A stretch of DNA of 64,000 bases, taken from the NCBI GenBank assembly GCA_033961575.1, contig CM066737.1:59416771-59480770 (forward strand), given 5' to 3'. Positions 1 through 13,056 of the stretch are shown piece after piece; position 1 is the stretch's first letter, and every line of letters starts with the position of its first letter. A model generated the notes under the pieces. It worked only from the letters and a program-made list of their open reading frames with translations, was not told where the DNA came from and made no database searches. This DNA is from Aselliscus stoliczkanus. Its lineage: Eukaryota > Chordata > Mammalia > Chiroptera > Hipposideridae. The translations under genes and the position numbers were made by a program.

Positions 1-373
1 TGTGTCACTGGCAATTCCGTTGACCACAACACTTCAATTGAATCACAGCTTGCGTCTTAAGTTTCCTTCCTTCTAACTTTGCCTGTTTCTTGTTCCTATT
101 CAGTTTAAAATTTTTCTTTCAAAAAATGCAGGGTGTAATTCAAGTCTTTAGCTTCTGTTTTCCTCATCATTTCCCCTGATCTGGGCTATTTTCGATTAGA
201 TGTTTTCAGTAAGATAAATGTCAGAAGTTTTATCAGATGGCTCCATTCTTTTTTCTTTTTTGGACTGCAAGTTTGTTGAGGCCCAGTCTGTTAAGATTGG
301 CTTTTTCTTTGTGGTACTGTATGGGCATTTTGTTGATGGTCATTTCTCAAAGATGATCTAAAAACATATTTTC

Positions 374-475
374 GGGCCAGCCGAGTAGTGCCGTGGTTAA
401 GCGCTGGTTTAACCACCAGCAGCCCTGGTTCAGATCCCACATATGAGGGCTAGTGACACTGCCCTAAAAAACAAC
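374..475 (+). repeat. Short tRNA-derived SINE (head-only type)
   Basis: It starts gggccagccgag, has the tRNA-like head, then the motif cccacatatgagggc and the ending gccct plus an A-rich tail. It is flanked by an 11-bp target-site duplication, aacatattttc, at 363-373 and 476-486. This marks a clean L1-mediated insertion. Confidence 0.9.
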
Positions 476-559
476 AACATATTTTCCACATTATTAAAAC
501 AACTTGTGATCACTCTTCACTTCCCAATAATTACTGAGGTGTTTACTATTTTTTTTTCT

Positions 560-745
560 TTTGATTGGCGGTTTTGTTGTACAGGGGAAAAGACCTGATA
601 TAGACATCTGGACTCAAGTCCTGGATCTGTTAGTAAATCCATTTTTTATCTCTAGCAACTTGCTTCCTCTCCTTGGGCCCCGGTTTCTCATCTGTAAATG
701 AAGAGTTTGGACTGGAATAATTTGTAGGGGCTCATTTTGCTAATA
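560..745 (-). repeat. MIR-like fragment, antisense
   Basis: The core reads like the reverse strand of a MIR element, with ggtttctcatctgtaaatga near 684-703. It is old and diverged, and the boundaries are approximate. Confidence 0.5.
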
Positions 746-2030
746 CTTTATGACTCTTTTTTATTTACTATGAAAAGATTACTGGGGAAGTGGAAAGCAT
801 TTTGCCTGGATTTTCTTCTGTATTTCTAAAGACCAAGGCAGAATGGGAAATCTGACTCTTAGTCATGGGGCTTTGGATTGTAAAAATGCTTCCATGTGGC
901 AAGGGAAATTAAGGTGAAACATTGGTAGAGCTAGCTTGTGTTAAACATTCTGAGTTTCTTCCTCCTCTTTGACTTCTGTTTGCATGTATTTAGCTTAACT
1001 CTGCTTTCAAATGTGTTTATTTTCAAGGAAATGGTCCTCCTTTCCTTTTACACCCAATTCATGTTCTCATCATCCTTCTCCCTTACCGAATCATCTATTT
1101 CTGAATAGTTTGCAATTTTCAACTTAATTAGGTCTTTCCCCTAAGTGAAGAACACAGCTGTTCCTTCTCTGATGCTTTGGCAGCTGACTTTGCCTTTCCC
1201 AAAATGAAATGTTTAGCTCTTGCCTTGGATTTCTTAGCTGGTCATTCTTTCAGGACTAGTAGCCCATCTCCTGGTAATGGAACTCCCAAATCCCATGGTC
1301 AGAGTTATTCCTTATACCTTTGGTGCCTTTCCATCTTTTGGACACTTAATTCATATGAAATGAGGGATTTAGCAATCGTTCAGAGCTCTGCTTGTCTTAT
1401 CATCTCCAGTGATTCCAATGTTCAGCCTTTTGAGACATGGATTCATTTATGAGGAGAACCTAGCCCGATGTTCCTGATGTAGTTTTGATGGAGAAATAGA
1501 GGATTAGAAGATACTAAATGTACTTGTCCCTGAATTAAATGATCCTCTTTTGTCCACTTCACATATTTTCCAATTACTGAGAAGCCCTCTTGCTCTTTGG
1601 TCTTTTACTTTTATTTTTAGTTTTTAGTCTTTTACTTTTCGTCTTTTAGTTTTTAGTTTTACCTATATTTCAGAAAGTGATTGCTGTTTTTCCCTAGGTA
1701 TTTTGACTTTATCTGCCCCACTGGACTTTATGATTACTCACTTCCATTGTTAATTTTGGGATTTGTATACATCATACCTTGCTCCTACAGCTCAGATAGC
1801 AAGTCAGCTTCTCCACTCCACTCCAACTCCCTTCCCACATTATGCTCGCTGTTAATCAACAAGAAACCTTCTGTATTGTCTGTTTAATACCGTCATTCCA
1901 AATGTGTGTCATGCAGCCTGTTTTTTGTTTTCCCGCCCCAAGTGCCTCATTCAACTTAATTCCTCATACTTAGCATATTAGGCATTTTGTCAATATTTCC
2001 TTTCTGAGGACTATTTTTTAAATTTGAATG

Positions 2031-2033
<3 letters not shown>

Positions 2034-2090
<57 letters not shown>
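2034..2090. repeat. (TC)n microsatellite
   Basis: An uninterrupted TC dinucleotide run of about 28 units. The Ser-Leu open frames across it are artefacts of the repeat. Confidence 0.98.
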
Positions 2091-2094
<4 letters not shown>

Positions 2095-2696
2095 CCTTAA
2101 TTGATGAGCAGACAGTCAGAATTAGCTCTGTGCCTAGGAGAAAAGAATGCACAGAGAGAAACAGCATTGCTCACATTCTCAGAAGCAATATGCAAAGTCA
2201 AGCGAGCCCTTGGCAAAATTATGTCTACAATGCCACTTATATCTATGTGCCTACACCTTCCTGTCCATTTGGGAGCACATGCATCTAATACACCCCTTGG
2301 GTTTTCTTAGTTTCCTTCACCGTTAGCCCTTCTACTCACTGCCCTGCATTCACAGGCTTTCTTTACTTGTTTCCTACTTCCCGAATATAAACTTGTCTTT
2401 CCCATGTTCCATTTCCTCAAGGTCTGAATTATTCCAAGGACCCATGAAACGCACTGGTCTCCCTTTCCAAGTAGCATTTGATACCTTACTGTGATGATAA
2501 TACCAAGGAATAATTAATGGTGGCATTTGAGTCACCAAGGATGTTTGATGAAGGTGATGTCTTTAACATGGAGTCTTTCCCAGCAGCCTTCATTGATACC
2601 ACACCAGTAGCTGGCTATGTGGTGTAAGGATAAGGCCAGCTAGGACTCCATGTATACACCCAGTGACTTAAAGGTTCCTGATGCATAACAACACCT

Positions 2697-2935
2697 AACA
2701 GGTATTGAGTTTTTCCTTTGTGTCAGGTACTGTTTAGCTTGGTTTATGTCTATTTCCATTTTTAACCATCCCAACAAATTCATGAGGTCAGTGCTATTAT
2801 TCCCATTTTACAGATAGAAAAAAGGGCATGGAGAATAACTTTAAGTAAGTAACTTTAATAGTGCCATTAAGCAGTAGAGCTGGGACTTGAACCAGGTCGT
2901 CTTACTCCAGAGCTCACTGTCCAGAGCCTTTGGGA
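2697..2935 (+). repeat. MIR element
   Basis: It shows the typical MIR order: a caggtactgt-like stretch, a gaggtcagtgctattattccc stretch, cattttacagat, then agcagtagagctgggacttgaacc near the 3' side. Diverged but nearly full length. Confidence 0.75.
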
Positions 2936-3203
2936 GAGGGATGGTGCCTTTTTCAAATGCACACTTCACTGAGAGGAGCTGGCTTCAGATGTGCTGCAGG
3001 GTAGTAAGCTTCTCTTTGACAAGGAACAGATTAAGTCTTGAGTTGCTCCTGTAGATCTGACTTATGTATACCTGATATTTTTCTGGAGAGAACTTGCCTG
3101 TTTTTGCTTCCCTGCAAGCAAACATAGTGTGGCAGCAGAAAGGATTGCCTTTGCTTTTCTGCACCACTCCCAAATTAGAAATGTTAAAATTTTTCATGTC
3201 TCA

Positions 3204-3812
3204 GGGCCGGCCAAGTGGCTCAGTTGGTTAAGAGTTGGCTTAGAGCACGTGCTCTGAGCAACAGGGCCGCCGGTTCGATTCCCACATGGGCCAATGATGC
3301 TGCGCCTGAGCTGAGCTGTCGCTGAGCTGCCAGCAGGTGGCAGGATGGCTCAGCTGGTGTAACAACAAGATTACCTGTTCAATGGTGGGCTATGCCCACC
3401 CGCAACTAAAGATTGAACTCGGCACCTTGAGCTGAGCTGCCGCCTGGATGGCTCAGTGGATAGGGCATACGATCTTAACAACAAGTCTGCCGGGTTTGAT
3501 TCCCGCATGGGATGGTGGCTATGCCCACCCACAACTAAGACTGAACTCAGCACCTTGAGCTTAGAGGCCACCGGGGTGGCTCAGAGAGTAGAGCGTGAGC
3601 TCTTAATAACAAGGCTGCTGGTTCAACTCCCTCATGGGATGGTGGCTACTCTGACCTGCAATTAAGATTGAACACAGCACCTTGAGCTTAGAGGCCACGA
3701 GCTGCTGACGGGAAGCCAGATGGCGACTGGAGCCCTCCACAACGAAGACTGAAGAACAACAACTTGGCTGGTCCCCCTCCCCAATTCCCCAATAAAAAAT
3801 CTTAAAAAATAC
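3204..3812 (+). repeat. Composite SINE with repeated tRNA-like modules
   Basis: A roughly 610-bp element. It opens with a tRNA-like head (gggccggccaagtggctcag) ending in a B-box-like ggttcgattcc stretch. Further related modules of the form 'ggctcag..g..tagggc..acgatcttaacaacaag..tgccggttTgattcc..catgggatggtgg' recur near 3342, 3449 and 3573, separated by repeats of 'gcaccttgagctgagctgc'. The tail (ctgaagaacaacaacttggctggtc..., then ccccaattccccaataaa) is shared with the long SINEs of this window. A short cttcatgt-type direct repeat on each side may be an eroded target-site duplication. A second SINE sits in its A-rich tail. Confidence 0.8.
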
Positions 3813-3915
3813 GGGCCGGTCGAGTGGCGCGGAGGTTAAGCGCTGGCTTGGGAAGCCAGCGGCCCCGGTTTGGGTCCCACATATGAGGTCCAGTGACACT
3901 GCCCTCAAAAAAAAT
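3813..3915 (+). repeat. Short SINE nested in the tail of the composite SINE
   Basis: A head-only SINE (gggccggtcgagtggcgcgg ... gccctcaaaa) inserted in the A-rich tail of the preceding element. The host tail sequence aaatcttaaaaaata is repeated on both sides, so this is a younger insertion into an older SINE. Confidence 0.88.
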
Positions 3916-3929
3916 AAAATCTTAAAAAA

Positions 3930-5506
3930 TAAATTTTTTTTTCTTCATGTTCTATGGCCTTAGGTTTTCACCAGGGATGGTTGCCAAATGCCTAGGACCA
4001 AGCTTACTCTCAATCTTCCCCTACTTTTGGAGCGGATGGTGTTGCGGCAGGGCTCTCCTTAGTATTGGTGAGAAGAAACGTACAAACTTAGGGCAGGGGT
4101 TCTGTGAAGGGGGCAGCAGACTCACCCATACTCTCAAGGGCCACAATAGCTAGAATCCCTACCTCACTGAGGTAGTGTCAGTCTTTTCACTATAGCTAGT
4201 TTTTCAATTTAGTCATACAAATAATTGTTTTCTAAGATGGATGGTTGTGTTTCCTGTTATTACTGCTTTTCCTTCTGCACTGAGCTTTTATTGGCTGCTG
4301 CTTACTGAGTAGCAGACAGAAAGCTTCACACCTGTGGGCTGCTGCAATCATGGTAATGAACGCTCTGCTCAGGAAAGGGAGCTTTCTCTCTCTTTCGCAG
4401 TAGCCATTACCCCAACAGGGTATTTAATACATTCATTTATTCTTCTTTAGATATATGGGGTTAAATCCAGAATGAAGTAGGGAGCAGTCTTATCCCATTG
4501 GTGCTTTGCATGATTTTCAGGCTCTGCACAGTTCCAGCTGTGTAAACATGATTGAAGAACTTAGGTATTGTCTAATGGAGGAGGATTGCAATTTGGGAGA
4601 GGCCCACCATGGCTGGGCTGGAGCCAGACATTCTTCCACCCACTCGAGTCCACACCCTGGGAGTTCGGCTAACTCAGCTCCTAGAGTCAGAAGTGAAGAT
4701 GGGACAGCTGGTGTTAATTATACCGTTTTATAGCTTCTTATCAGTAGGGGTTGAGAACTAGGCAAGGGATAGGAAAATCTAAAGCCATATCCTCAAAAAT
4801 GCTCATTATGGTGCTATGAAACAAAGAAGTGGAAGACATTGTACAAAATAAGGAAGGCACAGATATGAAATGTGACAATAAAAATAAAATATCTCTTAAA
4901 ATTGTAGCTGCATGTATATTTAGTTTGAGTCTCTCTGTGTTCACTGGAAGCAAGGGCACATAAATATTGTTTGGAAAGGACCAATTTGTTCTGATATTTC
5001 TGGATTCAGCTTTGTTCTTGAGATTTGTTTAAATAATGACTAGCTCAATAATACTAAATACCTTTAATATATGTGCACAATTATTGTGGAAGGAAGCATG
5101 GTTTCTCCATAACAAATACAGATATTACAGATCACTCAATTTCTCCATCCCCACCCTCTACCCACGATTATGTTCAATGTTGACTCTGTTCAGTTCAATA
5201 GATCTTGAGATCTAATAACTGTTCTGTCCCTCTAAGGAACATGAGCATGCAGATTCTTGAGCTCCAAGTGTTGGCTTTCTGATAAGATAGCAGGTCTCCA
5301 TGCCATTGGGTTCTCCAGATTGTATTTGGGGGAGCGTCAGTGACAGTTAATACAAAGGCAGTTGGCTTTCCATTGGATGCGAATGTCAGGACATGGTCCT
5401 GATCCAGGGAGAAAACAAAGCATTATCTTTGCACAGGGATGCTGTTGTGTATAGGGATAATCCAGTAAATAATATTGACTCCTGATACAACTGGCTATTT
5501 AAAAAA
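3930..5506. other. Intronic sequence, no recognised feature
   Basis: AT-rich unique sequence between two SINEs. Small frames such as 3947-4153 and 4506-4733 have no recognisable domain and no splice context. Nothing else was seen. Confidence 0.5.
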
Positions 5507-5516
5507 CTATTTTCTC

Positions 5517-5617
5517 TGGTTAAGTGCTGGCTTGGGAAGCCAGCGGCTCCGGTTCGGGTCCCACATATGAAGGCCAGTGTCACTGCCCTCAAAAAAACAA
5601 AACAAAACAAAAACAAC
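5517..5617 (+). repeat. Short SINE, 5'-truncated
   Basis: It lacks the first about 20 bases of the SINE head and starts at tggttaagtgctggcttggg. The rest is typical and ends with an (A)nC-rich tail. A perfect 10-bp duplication, ctattttctc, lies at 5507-5516 and 5618-5627, so the truncation happened at insertion. Confidence 0.88.
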
Positions 5618-7970
5618 CTATTTTCTCGAGCAGCTCACTTCAAAGCAGTGTCTCTGAGACAGACTAGATGGGAAGCCTCTGGTTTGAGAAGACAAATGAG
5701 TTTGGTAGAGCACTGAGTTTGAATCATATGGGAGGTGTTCAAGAATAGAAAGGGAAGAAAAATTCAGTAAATTACCATTTGACATTATATCGGGATGTCA
5801 GGAAAATAGAGAGTTATAGGCTATGCTGTATACACATACATTCCTTTGTTCACTAGCTGTGGGAGTCTGAAGAGGCAGAAGCAGGCCTCCAGGCTAGCAT
5901 CAGGGTATATGGGAACCCCTACACCTTTCATCATATTTAACTGAGATGGGGTCAATCCTGTCAATTCTGTCCATGTGGTGACCCTGGAACTGGCGACTGG
6001 GATGCCTATTACTGCTATGCTGAACTCTGTAGTTGTAGCATGTGAAGAAAATCCCATAACACTTAGCTCCTGGATGTTCATCTGAATCATTAGGTACAAG
6101 CATTATGGGTGCCATAATAACATTGGTATTCCTGCAACTAAAAAGGAAACACATTTGGCTTGTACTTCATCTACAATCACTTACACTTAAGCTATTGATA
6201 GTTGATGGGTATCTATAGACTGCTGGGCTTGTGCCACAGGACTTCTAAGTATATTTGATGGGTGGAACAGACAGGGAGGCTGTAGATTTTGGCAAGCTGT
6301 AGTTCCCATTAGTCAGGCTGACTGTATCTGACACTAGAGATTCCAATTCACCAAGACGAAGCTTACTTCTCTAGGCTTTGGCTGATTGCCCAATGATATT
6401 AATGTGCAGGACAGGAGAGGACCAGTGTTACATTAGACTGTGAGTTTCCAATGAGCAAATAGTTGAGTGGTTTACTGAATGCCCTGTTGATATTTTTTTT
6501 TTTGGCAGACATAAAATTCATGGCAACTTTTTTTGGAATTTGAGGGAATTGTAAGTTTTTAAATTTTGTTTTACAATAAATGTTAACCATTCACTCTCCT
6601 AATAGAGAAATTTGGTCTCTTTTATAGGGTGTGCAGATTATGTTTGTAGTTGTACAGTTAATATTCCTTGCCTCAATATTTCTTTGTAAGGGATGCTGCA
6701 AACACACCCTGCTAAGGAAATTCCAGACACAGCTGTTTCTAATATTTGGAGGGGCCCCCACAGAACCATCAGGCTTACACTGAAGGTTCCTGAGTGGGAA
6801 GGAGGAAATGTCCCAGAGAGCACGCCTTTTCTTTATTGGAAGATTTTCTGTCAGAGACTTGGCCATTGCTCTTGTTTCTGACTGCCTCCCTGCAGCTTCC
6901 CTGGAGGTCTGAGTTTCTAGGCAGAAAGATTTGATGTGATAAGGAAAGGCTACAAAGTTGAAGGAATAGAGTCAAAATCTGAACAGAATGGAAAAGCAAA
7001 AGGATATTTTGGGCATGGCAGTGTTGAGTTGAATACTATGGCATGGAGACAGGGAGCTGAAACGAGAAAAGAGGAATGAGAAGTAATTCATGAGGATACT
7101 GATTTTTATTGGTGGGAATAAAAGGCCCATTGAACTCCAGGGGAACCTTCCTTTATGCAATGCATGTGAATATGTTGAAATTTTGTAAAGGCAATTCCAT
7201 CTTAAATGCACTGACAGAGCTGACAAGCTGCAGTTGGTGAATTATTCTATCTAGTGCATAATCAATCTACTATTCCACTGCCCTGGACAATCTTCAGGGT
7301 GTGGTCAGGAGAAAGTAAATAGAACAGATAGAAGACTTCCTCCCAGGAGAGTTCAAGACCTTCTTTAAAGGTGAGGTGTGAGCTGGCTTCCTCACAGTTC
7401 CCAAGTAATTTCTGAAACATTAGGTACTCTGATTATTTTTACTTTTTACAATAAAAGTTGGCTTGTGCTAAAAAAAAATCATCTGGGGAGTCTGTGGTCT
7501 AGTTGGGTGGTACAAATAAAGGCGAGCTCTTGTATCAATCTTTATTCCCTCTGTAAACACAGATGACCAGAAGGGAAGGCTGTTATTAATGGTAATGCAG
7601 ACCAGAAAAAAGGCTATTATTTTCAGTCTGTTGAACAGTGCAAAAATGCTTCTCAAGCACTGTGTTCAGATGTTTCTTTTTATTAGTCGTCACACAAGGA
7701 ATTAGACTCATTTCAAACAGTTCATTTTCCCACTCTTGTCTCTGTAAAATCATTACTTATGAGTGGTTTCTTTGTTGAAATACCACTGACCTCCCATATT
7801 GGAATAGATAACAGGGTGCTAAACATATAAATTTTTCAGTTTGCATAAACTTTGGAAGAAGAGAGACAGAGATTCCCCAGGAGAATAAAACCATTTGTCA
7901 ATGTCTTCATTTGTTACTGTCCTATAAGCATCTTATCTAGGAAGCTATGTCAGCATTATAATTCTGTAGT

Positions 7971-7972
<2 letters not shown>

Positions 7973-8010
<38 letters not shown>
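7973..8010. repeat. (TG)n microsatellite
   Basis: An uninterrupted TG run of 19 units. Confidence 0.97.
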
Positions 8011-8011
<1 letters not shown>

Positions 8012-8802
8012 TTAATAACAGCAGAGAGCTCTTTGAATGCCAGCAGGAGGTTTTAAAATATAATTCTGCATCTGCTCCACTCTTTGCTCCTTCCCAACCT
8101 TTTTTTTTTACCCCCTGTCCCCAATCCAGGACCATTAGAATAGATGAAGGAATTGTGCCATGTCTTTATATATGATCAGATGATGATCCTTAGCTCTTCA
8201 TCTAGGTGCTGTTTGCATTTTGCCAAAGCTGATTATTTTATCTGCAGTTTTAATAACAAGTCAGACTATTTGCTGTTCACTAACTGATAGAAGCAAATAA
8301 AAAAAGATTGCAAAGTGGAATTAAGGGGATAAGAAAGCTCAAGAGCCTAAGAAGGCCTTTTTTTAATTAATAATTTCAATTTACTCTTAGAATGTTTCAT
8401 GCTAGAGTTCAACATTGTATATTAAACAAGTGTGCACCCTCCCTCTCTGTAACTGACAAACTGGAATCTCAGAGAATAGAAATCATGCAGGCTTGAATGA
8501 AGCTTCAAATTCTCTACTCCTAGTGCTGTCTTGTTTTCTGAACATAGAACTCGACTCCTCAGGGCTTCTCCAAACACAGCATGGCATTCCTTCATTAGCC
8601 CCGTGTTTCACAGATCCAGTCATGAAAGATTGACATTTTAACCAACAAGGGACAAATGCAATAAAATTGGAGTTTAGGAGATGCAATGTTTTGGAAAAAC
8701 TGATTATTCCAAGGGTGTAAAGATACATGATCTGTACTAAATTGAAAGAGCATTTAAATTTACCAGATTTCTTTTTAGTAATCTTTTGATTTGTTCCGTT
8801 GA

Positions 8803-8860
8803 CTTTTTCCAGCTTTATTGAGATTTAATGGACATACAGTGCTCCACTGTTTTAATTTGT
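8803..8860 (-). repeat. Old L1 3'-end tip, antisense
   Basis: The string ttccagctttattgagattt resembles the reversed end of old mammalian L1 3' ends. It is short and diverged. Confidence 0.4.
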
Positions 8861-8892
8861 GAATGGAAATGAGGATTCATAATAATAAGGGC

Positions 8893-8925
8893 TGGTGGTG
8901 GTGGTGTGTGTGTGTGTGTTGTGTA
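8893..8925. repeat. (GGT)n(GT)n simple repeat
   Basis: GGT triplets pass directly into GT dinucleotides with one interruption. Confidence 0.85.
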
Positions 8926-9802
8926 TGCATGTGCTCATGCATATGTGGGTGTGTCTGTGATTTTTGTTTTTTTTGGTAGCCATAATCTAGGCTTACTATG
9001 CATCCTGTTACATAGACTTTTCTAGAGCTGTGTCAGAGTTTCTTAACTCAGGTCATTTCAATCCAAAAGTCTCCTGCTACTCTTTATGTTCAGAGTTTGA
9101 GCCAACTCAGAAAAAGCCCTCATAGGTGTGGCCCAGAGAGATTCTAAGACTTCCTTGATGCTTCAGATGGAGCAGCCATTCTTTCTTTCAAAGAAGAGTT
9201 GAACAAGGCCAGAGGGTCATACTGGAATCACTATGTGGTAGAGGTATAAAGGACTTTTCAAATCTAATGAGAGCAGCGGGACAAGTGCAGGGTGCCTGCA
9301 AATTATCAAGCTCCCTCAAATAATAGATTAATTGGCCTCACTTTTGAATTTGTCTAATTGCTTTTAAGGCAACACCCTGAAAAATATAGCTTTCTTTCTC
9401 CTACTAGTATGATTAAGTGCACAACTGGAAAAAGAATAATTCTAAATAATTCTAAGAAAAAAGAACAAAAGAATAAAAGTGAGCATTGTCTATGAAAGAT
9501 GGATAATGACAAGTAAACACAGAATGTGGTGTTTGATCCCTTCAGTTTTAGTATTCATTATTCATAGTTATTATTCATAAATTCCAGCACAAATGTTAAC
9601 CCTGCACCCCAGTGACACATTTGCATTTCATTTTAAGTTGATTTCTACCTGGTTTTGCAAACAAGTATTTAATGAATGATTTTGTCTGTCTCTCACTCTC
9701 CATGTTGCTATAACATGTTTTTTTCATATATTAGCATGGTAGCTTCTATCCCTTTCACACTCTTTATGTCCGTCATCCATCTCATTCCATCCAAGATTCA
9801 TT

Positions 9803-9805
<3 letters not shown>

Positions 9806-9853
<48 letters not shown>
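9806..9853. repeat. (TC)n microsatellite
   Basis: A TC dinucleotide run of about 24 units. Frames on both strands across it are artefacts. Confidence 0.97.
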
Positions 9854-9856
<3 letters not shown>

Positions 9857-12620
9857 ATTTTAGGAAAAAAAAGATTTCTAACATAGAAAAGTGATATTTG
9901 AATAGATTTCCCTAAGGCAATCAATTTACTTTTAATTTGTCTGGAACTAAGCTTTTCTTTGTTGCAATGAGGAAGGATTGAAACTGCTGTAAAATTTATT
10001 AGCTTCCAGGAAGATATTTGAAATGAAATTTTTTTTAATGATTGTGCTGTTTGCTATACCCAGAAGCAGTGTCATCACAATTACAGTATTCCAGATGGTT
10101 GCTAAAGTTACACTGAAACATCAAGATAATGCTAGACTTTTCTGTGAGGCTTTTGTTGGTAACAAATGGTCCAAACTAGGTAGTTAATAGATAGTAATCT
10201 TTCTCACACTCCTATTTGCTTCCAGTGACTGTTTCTAGTGATTCCTATCTAGATGATGACATGGCACACACTATCTTTTTGAATCATTGCAAGAGACAGT
10301 GATTGGTTTACTGAGCACTTATTTTCCAAATATGAAAAAAGTGACTGGCGAATTACTAACGTTGTTTCTTAGCTTCCCCACCCAGTAACAGGAACATTTT
10401 GCCAGGCAACAAACTAAAGAATTTAGAAGTTAACAGTTGCATCATTTTTCATTGACTTGTGTATATCGATGCCTGTTCTGCAAAACTGAATGTCCTGGGA
10501 CTTCACTAAAGGAAGTGTCAGTTCCTATTAAGAGGAACACCAGCTGCTTAGTGCCCTTTTATTCCTTCAACATTAAATTTTCATTGAAAACGGGAAGATT
10601 TTTCTCCTGGCTAGCATGCCCTGTCCCTCTTGCTTTCTATACTAGCCATATTTGTGCCATCCTTATTATATATTCTGTGCAATACCCATAAGCTCATGAC
10701 CAGCATAAAAGTGGCTTTTTTCTCAAGTTAATGATGTGTTAGCAATTTTCTTATTTCCCAGGGAGGAGTGAAACCAAGCTGGCAATAACTTTAGGTTCAG
10801 CGCTACTTGTAAGCATCACCTGATGACTCTGTCTTCCCAGCAGCATAACTACCTGTAGAATGTGTGAAACGGTCTGACTGTTCTTAATCTACACAAAGTC
10901 AAACAACTGGTTTGAACTCTTCACAGAAGAGAATAGGTGTTGTAGGTATCCAATGAATATAGGCTAAAGGACTTAATTCTGTGGACATCTTAGAATGAAA
11001 CTTTCAAAAATGGTCCCACTTTGCTCAGAGCTTCAATATTTCAGTGTTCTTCCTTTTGGAGAATAGTTCAATGGCCTTTTATGACACCTTATATTTTCCT
11101 TGTAAAAATATTTTTTCAAATGGTTTCTCAGCACCTAGATGAAGTCCAGCACTTTGTCAGATAATTTTTTTACCATAGGAGCCAAAATACAAATATTCCA
11201 GTCTAGTCAATCTCTGCTTATCTCAGTCACTGTCAGCACCTCTTATTTCTTAGTCCCAATTTTCCAAGAAGCTTTCTGCTTCATTTCCTTGCTCCCAATG
11301 CATCAGCACAAATGATTTATACTTATACACATCTTGAAATCTCTTCTTTATGGATTGAATTGAATTGAGCCCAAAGTACAAAAATGAAAACTCCAGGAAC
11401 TATTGTGATTGCACAAATTGCAACTTAGATTGTGTGGCTGTACATGCCACACTATCATCTATCATAAATATTAAATTCTCAAGCACTTATACTTCAATAT
11501 GTTTTAACTTTGTGTCTTTGACCATCTCAGCACTGAAGATTCCACTGAAGATAATACAATTACTTTGAATTCTGGAAGAGGCATCTTTTTAATCTATTTT
11601 CATGTTACACTGGGAGTGAGTGTATTTCAGGTGCATCGACTGTGAATGAAGGGAGGAGCCGATGTGCCATTTGGCATCCCAGAGGCCAAATATTGGGTGG
11701 CACTTGCTAACCGATACTAATCAAATGGTCTGGCACAAGGTTGGGATTCACTGGTCTTTTCAGCAGTCCTCTCAAGCTAAAGCTAAACTTGACAGAATTC
11801 TTACTGTTTACCCTGAAAATGCCAAGTTATGCTAATCAGAGCTGGCTTTTCTCTCTGCCTATGTTCTCTTTTTTGGCAACATCCCTTTGCCAGTCTCAGC
11901 AACTTTGTTCCCACATTCTTTCCACCACCTTGCCTTTCCTGAGGTCTCTTCACCTCCAGACATTTCTAGCTTTTCTTACTCCATCAAAACTCTCTTTTCC
12001 TGGGTCTCCTTCACCCTATATATGACCAGAGAAAATCTGATGATCTCGGTTCAGTAGTGAATCCTCTTATTTTAATAGGGACTGTTAATGCCTGTACCCA
12101 GATGAATGAAAACTGGGGAATTTCTCTCCATACAATAAGGGCTGATTTTTGGATAGCTCATCTTTAATGTTAAATACTACCATATAGATGTTTTAAATGC
12201 CAGTCACAGCTCTGGCATCCTACCACTTCTGCCTGTTGTCTGTCAGGCCATAGTGCTGTAGAAATGGCTGCTAACAAGCAGGGGCAAGGGAAGAGGAGAA
12301 CAAAAGAAAGCATTAAGGAGGAACCAAAATGGTGGAAAATGCTGAAAGAAAGAAAAAGGGAAAAAGAGAAAAGTAGCTAGCTGTTTGTAGTGTAACTGTT
12401 TTCACACTAGAGTGGCTAAAGGATAGCTTGATGTCACTGGTCCATGAGTTTCTAGAAATGTCTCGCCTTTCACTGGGCAATCTTGAATATTTTTCAGATG
12501 GAGTGCCATCTTTTTATGCCAAAACTTTGGGTCCTTTAGGAAGTGAGTATTAACTCCTCCCAGAACTACAGCCTGGAAGGGCTCTGGAAGTCATTTGGCG
12601 AAGTTCTAAGCCCTTATTGA

Positions 12621-13056
12621 TTTTTTTAAGGCTTTATTGGGGAATTTGTGGCGGGGGGACAGTGTTGGGGAATCAGGGAAGGGAAACAGACAAGTTGCTG
12701 TCATTTGTTCTTCAGTCTAGTTGTGGAGGATGTCGCTTCACTGGCCCATGTTGGTATCATCACTGTGCTCTTCCCAGGTGAGGCAGTCACTTGCCGGCCA
12801 TTGGATGGCCATCCATGGTGGCTCATGGCAGCTCACGAAAGCTTATGCTTGCTGCCGGCCAGCCTCCAGCCAGCCCCACTGCAGCCTACGCGGTCGCCAG
12901 TGACTCACGACAGCCCAGCTCAGGTCAAGCTATTCACCATCTTATCTGCAGAGGGCGCAGTGACACTGGCCCTAATGTGAGATACAAACCAGGGCCCTCC
13001 TGCTCAGAGCTGGTGTCCCAAGTCAACTCTTTACTGATGCGCCACTCGGCCGGCCC
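12621..13056 (-). repeat. Long tRNA-derived SINE, antisense
   Basis: Read on the minus strand it starts with the GGCCGGCC head at 13056. It runs through ggccagtgtcactgcgccctctgcag and a G/C-rich body with repeated agctgccatgagcc-like units, and ends in the tail shared with other long copies (ctgaagaacaaa...gacaacttgtctgt...cccaataaagcc). The 11-bp duplication gcccttattga is present at 12610-12620 and 13057-13067. The overlapping frames at 12648-13078 belong to the SINE and are not genes. Confidence 0.9.

Larger units (their letters stand above)
5620..12609. other. Intronic sequence, mostly unassigned
   Basis: AT-rich sequence with simple repeats (listed separately) and an old L1 tip near 8.8 kb. 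Small frames at 5821-6154 and 6591-6999 were examined and match no family I recognise. No exon or RNA gene could be supported. Confidence 0.5.

Noticed and set aside
2028..2310. Leu/Ser-repeat protein frames
   Set aside because: Translation of a TC microsatellite.
3204..3700. Cluster of tRNA genes
   Set aside because: The modules have B-box-like strings but lack a proper cloverleaf. They share a SINE tail and a composite SINE layout.
5821..6154. Two overlapping minus-strand frames (92 and 84 codons)
   Set aside because: No recognisable domain, splice context or poly(A) feature; overlap in different frames points to chance.
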